The notes under the pieces: generated by a model
Seen by the model: only the letters and a program-made list of their open reading frames with translations
What the model was told of the DNA's origin: nothing
Database searches by the model: none
Shown: positions 1 to 5,166 of the stretch, one piece after another
Numbering within the stretch: the first letter of the stretch is position 1
Layout of the letters: each line of letters starts with the position of its first letter
Program-made: the position numbers and the translations under genes
Assembly (NCBI GenBank): GCA_031282125.1
Contig: JAITEH010000094.1
Coordinates: forward strand, 1 to 5,454
DNA length: 5,454 bases
Direction of reading: 5' to 3'
Origin: Campylobacteraceae bacterium
Lineage (GTDB): Bacteria; Campylobacterota; Campylobacteria; Campylobacterales; Campylobacteraceae

Positions 1-68
1 AAAGTCGCGATAACAGCGATTATCCATGCAAAAAATATCAAAAACCACAGTACTTTATCTTCTCTCAT
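1..68 (-). CDS. N-terminus of an unidentified membrane protein (partial)
   Basis: An open frame starts with ATG at 68-66 and is still open at the window edge, giving 22 complete codons. The peptide begins MREDKVLWFLIFFAWIIAVI: a short charged N-terminus, then an uninterrupted hydrophobic run that should be a membrane anchor or the first transmembrane helix. A GGAT Shine-Dalgarno-like site (77-74) lies 5 nt before the ATG, and the ATG is 19 bp after the stop of the exported-protein gene, so it is probably the third gene of the purM operon. Too little is visible to name a family. The start and the membrane character are reasonably supported; the function is unknown. Confidence 0.55.
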   Translation of the reverse strand, partial: MREDKVLWFLIFFAWIIAVIAT

Positions 69-87
69 CGCTTATCCGTATATAGAT

Positions 88-480
88 TTATTTGTTCTCG
101 TTTTCACTTTTTTTATCCGCGCTATTTAAAAACTCAGTCCAATCGCCAAGCTTTAGATTTCTCACGCTGCCGCCAAGCTCTATGGTTTTACCGCTTAGTT
201 TTATGTTGAACATGAAGGCAGGGTCTCCCAGCTCATCTATAAGCGTCGGACTGTATTGCGACTTGAGCAGTCCCAATCCCGAAAAACGCAGCGACGAAGT
301 ACCGATCTTAAAATCATTCTCACCGTTAAGATTGAGATTAATCTTCGGAGATGGAAAAACTCCCTGCTGTTCGACAAGACCCAAGCTTACATTATCCGAA
401 TTCAACGCCTTTATCAAATCGCTTGACGTCTCATTTGCCCATAAGCCAGATATAAAAATAAATAATAAAAACTTTTTCAC
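88..480 (-). CDS. small exported protein of unknown function
   Basis: This encodes 130 residues from a GTG start at 480. An AAAGAG ribosome-binding sequence sits just upstream, between the purM stop and the GTG. Residues 1-15 (MKKFLLFIFISGLWA) are a typical short Sec signal peptide with likely cleavage after Ala15. No lipobox cysteine is present, so the mature protein is probably periplasmic. The mature part has alternating polar and hydrophobic residues suggesting beta strands, with many Asn, Gly and Ser (for example NLNLNGE near 48-54 and KLSGKTIELGG near 94-104), and ends in a charged Lys/Glu/Asn-rich tail. I recognise no family. It starts 5 bp after purM ends and is followed 19 bp later by a membrane-protein gene, so it is likely cotranscribed with both. 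An overlapping plus-strand frame of similar length lacks these features and is treated as a shadow. Confidence 0.75.
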   Translation of the reverse strand: MKKFLLFIFISGLWANETSSDLIKALNSDNVSLGLVEQQGVFPSPKINLNLNGENDFKIGTSSLRFSGLGLLKSQYSPTLIDELGDPAFMFNIKLSGKTIELGGSVRNLKLGDWTEFLNSADKKSENENK

Positions 481-485
481 GCTCT

Positions 486-1484
486 TTATATCATAAGCGC
501 CTTGTGTTCACCGCCGGAGATTTCTCCTATGATATATCCGTCTGTTTGAGCGAGTATAGTATCGACATTGGATGGACTTACTACCAAAATCATACCAACC
601 CCCATGTTAAATGTGCGCGACATCTCCTCTTCGCTTACATATTTACTTAAAAATTCAAATACTGGTAATGTTTTGATACTGCTCTTGTAGATACGCGCTT
701 GAAGATTTGCAGGCAGTACGCGCGGGAGATTTTCCACGATGCCGCCGCCCGTTATATGCGCAAGAGCGTTAATATAAGGCTTTAACAGTTTAAATGTTTT
801 GACATATATGCGCGTTGGCTCCAGAAGCGTCTCTATAAGAGTTTTTTCGCCGAACGGCTCGTCAAATCTCATCTTCAGCTTTTCAAAAAAGACTTTTCGT
901 ACCAGCGAATAACCGTTTGAGTGCAAACCTGAACTTGGAAGCGCGATAAGCACGTCCCCGATTTTTATCTTTTTGCTTCTGTCTATCTCCTCTTTTTCGG
1001 CGATTCCCACCGCAAAACCCGCCAAATCAAAATCATCGTTATGGTACATGCCTGGCATCTCGGCAGTTTCACCGCCTATGAGCGCCGCTTCGGCTTGTAA
1101 GCAGCCTTGCGCGATACCTTTCATGATTTCCAAAGAGGAGTCGATATCTAATTTCCCCATAGCATAATAATCCAAAAATACCATCGGCGTCGCGAAGTTG
1201 CATATCAAATCATTCGCGCACATCGCCACAAGGTCTATACCGACCGTGTCAAGTTTCTTTGACTCTATGGCAAGCCTTAGTTTTGTTCCTACGCCGTCAG
1301 TCGCACTTAAAATAACTGGTTTTTTGTATCCTTCGGGCAGTTCGTATGCCCCAGCAAACGAACCTATGCCGCCGATAACATTTTTATCAAAAGTAGATTT
1401 AACTATCGGTTTTATACTCTCTACAAATTTGTTGCCTGCATCTATATCAACGCCTGCGTCTTTGTAACTGATCATATCATCCAT
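486..1484 (-). CDS. purM: phosphoribosylformylglycinamidine cyclo-ligase (AIR synthetase)
   Basis: PurM performs the ATP-dependent ring closure of formylglycinamidine ribonucleotide to aminoimidazole ribonucleotide, step 5 of cytosolic purine synthesis. The 332 residues match the usual family length (about 345). Family signatures appear in order: ATDGVGTKLRLA (61-72), GIDLVAMCANDL (82-93), GGETAEMPGMY (137-147), SSGLHSNGYSL (184-194), AHITGGGIVENLPR (242-255) and FNMGVGM (292-298). These cover the nucleotide- and substrate-binding loops of the PurM fold, and no key segment is missing. The ATG at 1484 is chosen because AGGA (1494-1491) lies 6 nt upstream; the in-frame ATG at 1475 would have worse spacing. 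The gene heads a minus-strand operon with a short exported protein and a membrane protein, and is divergent from coaE. No other purine gene is nearby. Confidence 0.98.
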   Translation of the reverse strand: MDDMISYKDAGVDIDAGNKFVESIKPIVKSTFDKNVIGGIGSFAGAYELPEGYKKPVILSATDGVGTKLRLAIESKKLDTVGIDLVAMCANDLICNFATPMVFLDYYAMGKLDIDSSLEIMKGIAQGCLQAEAALIGGETAEMPGMYHNDDFDLAGFAVGIAEKEEIDRSKKIKIGDVLIALPSSGLHSNGYSLVRKVFFEKLKMRFDEPFGEKTLIETLLEPTRIYVKTFKLLKPYINALAHITGGGIVENLPRVLPANLQARIYKSSIKTLPVFEFLSKYVSEEEMSRTFNMGVGMILVVSPSNVDTILAQTDGYIIGEISGGEHKALMI

Positions 1485-1503
1485 TGTTTTTCCTAAAAAA
1501 TTT

Positions 1504-1540
1504 AGTGATTTTAACGAAAAGATGATAAAATCGTTATAAA
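1504..1540. promoter_or_regulatory. divergent purM/coaE promoter region with overlapping inverted repeats
   Basis: The 90-bp gap between the divergent purM and coaE starts must hold promoters for both operons. Two overlapping perfect inverted repeats are visible. GATTTTA (1507-1513) pairs with TAAAATC (1526-1532), and TAACGA (1512-1517) pairs with TCGTTA (1531-1536). TATAAA at 1535-1540 is a plausible -10 element for coaE, about 35 bp before its ATG. TTAAAAT, read on the minus strand around 1514-1508, is a possible -10 for purM. No convincing -35 box is seen, which is common in Campylobacterota. The repeats could be an operator, but AT-rich DNA gives such repeats easily, so regulation is inferred only. 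Confidence 0.3.
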
Positions 1541-1574
1541 TTTTCCATTCAAAGTAAGAGATACGGCGGATAAG

Positions 1575-2168
1575 ATGAGATATATTGTACTAACAGGCGG
1601 TATAGCAAGCGGCAAAAGCAGCGTTAGCAATATGCTTTTGGAAAATGGAATCAGCGTTGTGGATGCCGATAAAATCGCTCATGAAGTCTTGGATGAGAAA
1701 GCAGACGAGATAACAAACGCGTTTGGAAGAGAGTTTGTAAAAGAGGGTAGGGTTGATAGAAAAAAACTTGGCGAATTAATTTTCAAAGATAAAAGCCAAA
1801 GAGAGATTTTAGAAAGTATTTTACACGAAAATATATATCAGAAGATAAAAACGGCGGCGGCAAGCTTGGAAAAGCAAAAAAAGCTTTTCGTGGTGGATAT
1901 TCCTCTGTTTTTTGAAAAAGAGGGTATCTACAAAAGCGCGCTCACAGCGGTTGTGTACGCGCCAAAACAGATGCAGATAGCAAGACTTATGCAGCGCAGT
2001 AAACTCACAGAAGATGAAGCGCGCTTAAGAGTGGCGGCACAGCTTGATATTGAGCAAAAAAGAGCAAAAGCCGACGTGGTGATAGATAATTCCAAAGATT
2101 TGGCGCACTTAAAAAAAGAGGTTGAAAAATTTATAGCGATATTGAAGGAACGGCATGTTAGTCAGTAA
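1575..2168 (+). CDS. coaE: dephospho-CoA kinase
   Basis: CoaE phosphorylates the 3'-hydroxyl of the ribose of dephospho-CoA using ATP, the last step of coenzyme A synthesis in the cytosol. The 197 residues match the family length. The P-loop is GGIASGKSS at 8-16, close to the N-terminus as expected. VVDADKIAHEVL (28-39) carries the conserved DAD segment, VVDIPLFFE (106-114) is the conserved hydrophobic strand and Pro-Leu-Leu/Phe-Phe-Glu motif, and the lid with its arginines is QMQIARLMQR (132-141) and TEDEARLRVAAQ (145-156). ADVVIDNS (166-173) is the usual C-terminal signature. The ATG follows GGCGGA with a 4-nt spacer. The last 14 bp overlap the start of dapF, so the two are translationally linked. 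No defects are seen. Confidence 0.97.
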   Translation: MRYIVLTGGIASGKSSVSNMLLENGISVVDADKIAHEVLDEKADEITNAFGREFVKEGRVDRKKLGELIFKDKSQREILESILHENIYQKIKTAAASLEKQKKLFVVDIPLFFEKEGIYKSALTAVVYAPKQMQIARLMQRSKLTEDEARLRVAAQLDIEQKRAKADVVIDNSKDLAHLKKEVEKFIAILKERHVSQ

Positions 2169-2907
2169 ATACAATGCAAGCGGGAATGATTTTGTAATTT
2201 TCCAAGCAGATGAAAAGATAGACAGACGGGAATTAGCAAAGACAATCTGCGACAGACATGAAGGCGTGGGCGCTGACGGCATGATAGTCGTACTTCCAAA
2301 CAGCGAATGCGACTTTGAATGGCAGTTTTACAACAGCGACGGAAGTACCGCTTCAATGTGCGGCAATGGCTCAAGGGCATGCGCGCATTATGCTTTTGCC
2401 AACGGTATTGTATCGGATAAAAATATGCGCTTTTTAACAGGAGCTGGGATTATACAAGCTGAAGTTGACGGCGATATGGTAGAAGTTGAATTAACAAAAC
2501 CTAAAAAATTAAGCGAGCAGTTCGAAAAATACGGATTTATTTGGCATTTTTGCGATACGGGCGTACCGCATTTAATAAGCATTGTTGATAATCTGAATGC
2601 TTTTGATTTTGAAATTGCACGAAAAATACGCTATGATTATAATGCAAATGTGAATTTTGCAATAATTAAAAATCGCACCGAGCTTTTTGTGCGGACTTAT
2701 GAACGCGGCGTAGAGGATGAAACTCTTGCATGCGGGACAGGTATGGCGGCGGCTTTTTTCACAGCTTTTAATCTGGGGCTTATCGAAGCGGCGGCTACTG
2801 TGATACCAAAAAGCGGCGAGCGGCTTTTTTTGCGTAAAAATAGTGACAAAATACTATTTAAGGGCAAAGTAAAATTGACATTTACAGCAAATTTTAATCA
2901 AGGATGA
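2155..2907 (+). CDS. dapF: diaminopimelate epimerase
   Basis: DapF interconverts LL- and meso-diaminopimelate without a cofactor, serving lysine synthesis and the peptidoglycan cross-link in Gram-negative cells. Both catalytic cysteines are present: Cys69 in SMCGNGSRACAHYA (67-80) and Cys193 in ETLACGTGMAAAF (189-201). Other family segments are the N-terminal YNASGNDF (6-13), HEGVGADG (35-42), DTGVPHL (134-140), NVNFA (165-169) and FVRTYERGVEDE (178-189). At 250 residues it is slightly shorter than the usual 270-280. The ATG lies inside the end of coaE, and the AAGGA at 2145-2149 (spacer 5 nt) lies inside coaE coding sequence. The gene ends 2 bp before the preferred start of the Bax-type glucosaminidase, so coaE-dapF-bax form a compact operon. 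Confidence 0.97.
   Translation: MLVSKYNASGNDFVIFQADEKIDRRELAKTICDRHEGVGADGMIVVLPNSECDFEWQFYNSDGSTASMCGNGSRACAHYAFANGIVSDKNMRFLTGAGIIQAEVDGDMVEVELTKPKKLSEQFEKYGFIWHFCDTGVPHLISIVDNLNAFDFEIARKIRYDYNANVNFAIIKNRTELFVRTYERGVEDETLACGTGMAAAFFTAFNLGLIEAAATVIPKSGERLFLRKNSDKILFKGKVKLTFTANFNQG
2900..2904 (+). promoter_or_regulatory. ribosome-binding site that fixes the glucosaminidase start at 2910
   Basis: AAGGA lies at the very end of dapF. The longest frame would begin at ATG 2904, which overlaps this site and leaves no spacer. The ATG at 2910 has a 5-nt spacer and gives a cleaner signal peptide (MRLVVK...). The start at 2910 is therefore preferred, shortening the protein by two residues and removing the ATGA overlap with the dapF stop. 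Confidence 0.6.
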
Positions 2908-2909
2908 AG

Positions 2910-3620
2910 ATGAGGTTAGTAGTTAAATTACTATTATGTATCGTATGTCTTGGGGTGCTTAACGCAGAAACGTTTACAGATGATTTTTTTACTATCAAAA
3001 ACAGCGCAATGCAAAAAAAAGAGTTTGTAGAACGAATGCTTCCGCTAATTAAAAAAGCTAATGACGGTATCATAGAAGAGCGAAAAATCGTCGAAGCTTT
3101 TTTTGAAACGTATCGAGCTGAAGGAAATCTAAACGCGATAGATAATAACACTTTGGAGATTATACAAAATTTGGCCAAAAAATATAATATCAATTCTGTC
3201 GATGACGTCAAAGCGTTTAAGTCCAAAATAGCTCCCGTACCGATATCGCTGGCTCTTACGCAAGCGGCTGTAGAGACAGGTTGGGGAAAGAGCCGATTTT
3301 TCAAAGAGGCTAGAAATGCATTCGGACAGTGGACTTACAGCGTGACAAACGGTCTTGTGCCTACAAATAGAGAAGAGGGCAAAACGCATAAAATCAGAGT
3401 TTTTAACTCCGTACAAGAGTCTGTGAACTCATACATGTTAAATCTCAACAAACACGACGCTTACAGCGACTTTAGAACTTTGCGCTTTTTGTTGGGCGAT
3501 GAATTTGACGGGCTTTTGGCAAGTTCAAAGATGTTGAATTACTCTCAAATGCGCGAAGGATATGTCAAATTACTGCGTCAGGTAATGGTGAGCGATAAAT
3601 TGATAAAGTATGACTATTGA
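2910..3620 (+). CDS. exported Bax-type glucosaminidase (peptidoglycan hydrolase)
   Basis: This predicted periplasmic muramidase/glucosaminidase resembles E. coli Bax and belongs to the glucosaminidase (GH73-like) superfamily that cuts glycan strands of peptidoglycan. From the 2910 start it has 236 residues. Residues 1-19 are a Sec signal peptide with likely cleavage after VLNA. The two cysteines in its core do not make a lipobox. The central PISLALTQAAVETGWGKSRF (111-130) is the family hallmark, with Glu122 the likely catalytic acid, followed by NAFGQWTY (136-143). The C-terminal half holds VFNSVQESVNSYMLNLNKH (164-182), AYSDFR (184-189) and YSQMREGYVKLLRQV (211-225), all typical of Bax proteins. 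It follows dapF directly, pairing synthesis of a wall precursor with wall cleavage, although the link may only be shared transcription. The substrate specificity is inferred from the family. Confidence 0.88.
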   Translation: MRLVVKLLLCIVCLGVLNAETFTDDFFTIKNSAMQKKEFVERMLPLIKKANDGIIEERKIVEAFFETYRAEGNLNAIDNNTLEIIQNLAKKYNINSVDDVKAFKSKIAPVPISLALTQAAVETGWGKSRFFKEARNAFGQWTYSVTNGLVPTNREEGKTHKIRVFNSVQESVNSYMLNLNKHDAYSDFRTLRFLLGDEFDGLLASSKMLNYSQMREGYVKLLRQVMVSDKLIKYDY

Positions 3621-3662
3621 TGATATTAAAATTTATGTAGAAAATTGTCTAAAGGGCAAAAA

Positions 3663-4025
3663 ATGCAAAATAATTTGAGTTACTATATGGATTTGGACTA
3701 CGAGATAGTCATAAAAAAAGTTACAAGAGACAACAAAAGCAGTTGGCTTGCGTATTACAAGGATTTTAAAAACGTGAGTTTTGAGGGCGAGAGCGCAAGC
3801 GAAACGTTTTATGGAGTGAGAGAAGCTTTCGTAGAATACATCAAGTCTGCTATTGAAAACAAACAGCATATTCCCGAGCCGCATGAGCAGGATAGAGCCG
3901 TGAGGATAAACATCTCTATCAATGCCGCTGCCCTTCAAAAAATAGACGCTTATATCAAGCCCATGCATATAAGCCGCTCGGCATTTTTGCAAAAAAGCGC
4001 GTTAGAAGAGATAGAGCGAAACTAA
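3663..4025 (+). CDS. HicB-type antitoxin-like protein without a HicA partner
   Basis: With the ATG at 3663 the protein has 120 residues. AAAGGG (3651-3656) lies 6 nt upstream, a far better start than the TTG at 3645 that would add six residues. Residues 7-60 resemble the HicB N-terminal fold, a degenerate RNase-H-like domain: YYMDLDYEIVI (7-17), SSWLAYYKDF (26-35), then SFEGESASETFYGVREAFVEY (39-59), where family members have a G-x-S-x-x-E-A helix. Residues 79-118 (AVRINISIN, HISRSAFLQKSALEEI) are a ribbon-helix-helix DNA-binding domain. Such proteins neutralise HicA mRNA interferases and autoregulate. No hicA-like frame is found within the 42 bp upstream or in the roughly 220 bp downstream. 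It may be an orphan regulator or a decayed system. It lies on the same strand as bax and may be cotranscribed. Confidence 0.8.
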   Translation: MQNNLSYYMDLDYEIVIKKVTRDNKSSWLAYYKDFKNVSFEGESASETFYGVREAFVEYIKSAIENKQHIPEPHEQDRAVRINISINAAALQKIDAYIKPMHISRSAFLQKSALEEIERN

Positions 4026-4045
4026 TTTTCGGCAAAATTGGACTT

Positions 4046-4072
4046 TAAAGCAAAAACTGTTTTGAAGCTTTA
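4046..4072 (+). terminator. weak stem-loop after the HicB-like gene
   Basis: TAAAGC (4046-4051) can pair with GCTTTA (4067-4072). Inside, AAAA pairs with TTTT around an ACTG loop, leaving a GAA bulge. The stem is AT-rich and is not followed by a real T-tract, so it is at best a weak terminator for the coaE-dapF-bax-hicB transcript. Confidence 0.2.
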
Positions 4073-4106
4073 TGTGGTTGTGTGAAAAAGACAAAATTTT
4101 ATATTT

Positions 4107-4140
4107 GCGCAATAACCAAATACGATTTTAGTTATTGCGC
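4107..4140. terminator. perfect 10-bp inverted repeat between convergent genes
   Basis: GCGCAATAAC (4107-4116) and GTTATTGCGC (4131-4140) are exact reverse complements around a 14-nt spacer. The spacer can itself pair AAAT (4118-4121) with ATTT (4125-4128). The hairpin sits between the plus-strand HicB-like gene and the minus-strand immunity-like gene 2. Read on the minus strand it is followed by an AT-rich run including ATTTT, so it may terminate transcription from the right, or act in both directions. No clean T-tract follows on the plus strand. The rest of the gap (4141-4247) shows no gene or repeat that I can support. Confidence 0.45.
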
Positions 4141-4247
4141 TGTTATTCTTGGATAATAATTCACTATCTACAAATCTCTTATATTAAAAGTTACACAGGC
4201 TAATCTAACCGCGTAATTGGATATATTTTTACTTTGAGACCAAAATA

Positions 4248-4583
4248 TCAGTCATTTATATTTATTTTCATGAGTGGCTCAAAATTCACTTTCCAAATAT
4301 CAAGTTCGTATAATTCGCCGCTTATATCATCAATATACAATGCTGCCGACACCAAAACACCATCAAGGTCTAAAAATTCATATTCGCTGACCTGTTTTGC
4401 AAATCTTTTCTTTTTTTCATAATATCCATTCGGCAGTAATGTCAAACTCCCCATTTGACCATCATCCATTTCGCTAACCGCTAATTTTTCTTTCCAATTT
4501 GGAAACTTCAATGATGACTTATCTATCAAAAGCTCAATCAGTTTTAGTTCCAACTCGGTAGGTTTTCTAGTTTTTAATTCCAT
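4248..4583 (-). CDS. DUF6984-like protein, probable immunity protein
   Basis: The gene encodes 111 residues and starts at ATG 4583, with AGGA 7 nt upstream. The sequence matches my memory of the DUF6984 family: a charged N-terminal helix (RKPTELELKLIELLI, 6-20), the core MDDGQMGSLTLLP (39-51), then YEFLDLDGVLVSAALYIDD (68-86) and GELYELDIWKVNFEPL (89-104). The D-L-D-G-V and E-L-D-I-W-K motifs are the diagnostic parts. There is no signal peptide or membrane segment, so it is cytosolic. Small acidic proteins of this kind are often found next to polymorphic toxin genes, where they protect against the cognate toxin. That role is inferred here from the preceding toxin-tail-like frame (4644-4567), whose stop codon lies within the first codons of this gene. 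The family name is recalled, not searched. Confidence 0.65.
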   Translation of the reverse strand: MELKTRKPTELELKLIELLIDKSSLKFPNWKEKLAVSEMDDGQMGSLTLLPNGYYEKKKRFAKQVSEYEFLDLDGVLVSAALYIDDISGELYELDIWKVNFEPLMKININD

Positions 4584-4644
4584 TGATTCGTCCTGCGTTA
4601 ATTAATTCATTCGATATTTCGCCGACACGTATATTATTTATTTC
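4567..4644 (-). pseudogene. candidate toxin C-terminal tail 2, no start codon
   Basis: An open frame of 25 codons runs from just after a TAG (4647-4645) to a TAG at 4569-4567, overlapping the first five codons of the DUF6984-like gene. Its peptide includes RVGEISNELINAGRINGIKN, which reads like a real protein C-terminus and not a random frame (regular helix-like spacing, no rare residues). There is no usable start codon, and its 5' end merges with the end of immunity-like gene 1. A toxin frame that ends by overlapping its immunity gene is common in CdiA/Rhs-type modules. I infer that this is the last piece of a displaced toxin tip. It is very short, so a chance frame remains possible. Confidence 0.4.
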
Positions 4645-4850
4645 CTATCATCTTTTTCAACTTTATCAAGCAGCTTATTTACCAAATTAAGAAGTGCCAA
4701 GACATGTTCTCTGTCTGTACCAATACGAGTTTCAAACTCAAACAGTTCAATTCCGTTACAAATTTCATTTAAAGCAGCATTTATTACTATTAGCTCATTT
4801 TTATTTAAAATAATATTTGCTTCTGTATTTGAAAAATCAATAATTTTCAT
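4638..4850 (-). CDS. small immunity-like protein, family not named
   Basis: The gene encodes 70 residues and starts at ATG 4850, with AAGG 7 nt upstream. The start lies 4 bp after the TGA of toxin tail 1, so expression would be coupled to that frame. The protein is small, acidic in its first half and probably all-helical: LNKNELIVINAALNEICNGI (15-34), then ELFEFETRIGTDREHV (35-50), a leucine-rich helix (LALLNLVNKLLDKV, 51-64) and a charged end. The N-E-I/V-C-N-G-I plus E-F-E-T-R-I-G pattern is one I associate with short proteins encoded directly after toxin tips of CdiA- or Rhs-type proteins, but I cannot give a family number. No export signal is seen. Its likely role, inferred from position, is to neutralise the toxin whose tail precedes it. 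Confidence 0.6.
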   Translation of the reverse strand: MKIIDFSNTEANIILNKNELIVINAALNEICNGIELFEFETRIGTDREHVLALLNLVNKLLDKVEKDDRK

Positions 4851-4854
4851 TTTA

Positions 4855-5076
4855 TCACCTTAAATTGTCAAAATATGCACGTCCGTTTACGAGACGAAAA
4901 GCAGCCCCGTCATCAATTGCTTTTGGATTTACAATTATAACAGTATTTGTAGATTCATCATAATATGCTGTCCTTCCACCACTCAAATGCCTAACAGAAG
5001 AAGGTTTATTTATAATATTTAATATGATTTGCCAACTGTTTTCGTGTATTAATTCTAAATCCTTGTACCATTTTTC
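4855..5076 (-). pseudogene. 5'-truncated polymorphic-toxin C-terminal domain (toxin tail 1)
   Basis: An open frame of 73 codons plus stop runs from just after a TAA (5079-5077) to a TGA at 4857-4855. It has no ATG or GTG and only an internal TTG, so a start-based gene finder would miss it. The peptide begins EKWYKDLELIHENSWQIILN. It continues with SSVRHLSGGRTAYYDESTN and then NTVIIVNPKAIDDGAAFRL, ending VNGRAYFDNLR. The sequence of R-T-A-Y-Y-D, a TVII strand, D-G-A-A-F and G-R-A-Y-F-D-N-L resembles the C-terminal nuclease-like tips of contact-dependent and Rhs/WapA-type toxins. I cannot name the subfamily. It ends 4 bp before immunity-like gene 1. No delivery region, repeats or signal exist upstream, so as it stands it is a remnant or an unexpressed donor cassette. 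Confidence 0.6.
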
Positions 5077-5122
5077 TTATAAAGAAAAAAAGATTAAAGA
5101 TGTGATATCAAGAGGCATATAA

Positions 5123-5140
5123 GGCGCATTGTTGCAAAGT
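5123..5140. repeat. possible insertion-sequence end remnant
   Basis: GGCGCATTGTTGCAAAGT contains TGTTGCAAAGT, the core of the terminal inverted repeats of IS6-family elements as I remember them (GG....TGTTGCAAAGTT). It lies in the roughly 90-bp gap between the pcm stop and the broken end of toxin tail 1. No transposase and no second matching end are present in the window. It could be a scar from the event that cut the toxin frame, or chance. No gene is seen in 5077-5166. Confidence 0.2.
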
Positions 5141-5166
5141 GTGTAATAATAACGAAATCCATTGTT

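Noticed and set aside
92..496. Plus-strand frame of 134 codons opposite the exported-protein gene.
   Set aside because: The minus-strand frame has a signal peptide, a ribosome-binding site and operon spacing; this one has a Ser/Pro/Leu-rich composition typical of an antisense shadow.
2894..3304. Minus-strand frame of 136 codons opposite the glucosaminidase gene.
   Set aside because: It lies antisense to a clear Bax-family gene with all family motifs, and has a low-complexity shadow composition.
3610..3678. A 22-codon plus-strand frame (begins MTIDDIKIYVENC) bridging the end of the glucosaminidase gene and the start of the HicB-like gene, considered as a HicA remnant or leader peptide.
   Set aside because: It has no visible ribosome-binding site, overlaps both neighbours, is much shorter than any HicA and shows no HicA motif (conserved Gly/His region). 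It could still couple translation, but that cannot be supported here.
3633..3992. Minus-strand frame of 119 codons opposite the HicB-like gene, considered as a possible convergent gene.
   Set aside because: The plus-strand frame shows recognisable HicB and ribbon-helix-helix motifs and a good ribosome-binding site; the antisense frame shows none.
4024..4039. AATTTT-CGGC-AAAATT hairpin over the stop codon of the HicB-like gene, considered as a terminator.
   Set aside because: The six stem pairs are all A-T and there is no T-tract after it; too weak to call.
5071..5089. AT-rich palindrome considered as a terminator for pcm.
   Set aside because: The stem is almost only A-T pairs with one C-G pair and a 3-nt loop, so it is unlikely to be stable; it is mentioned only as a breakpoint feature.
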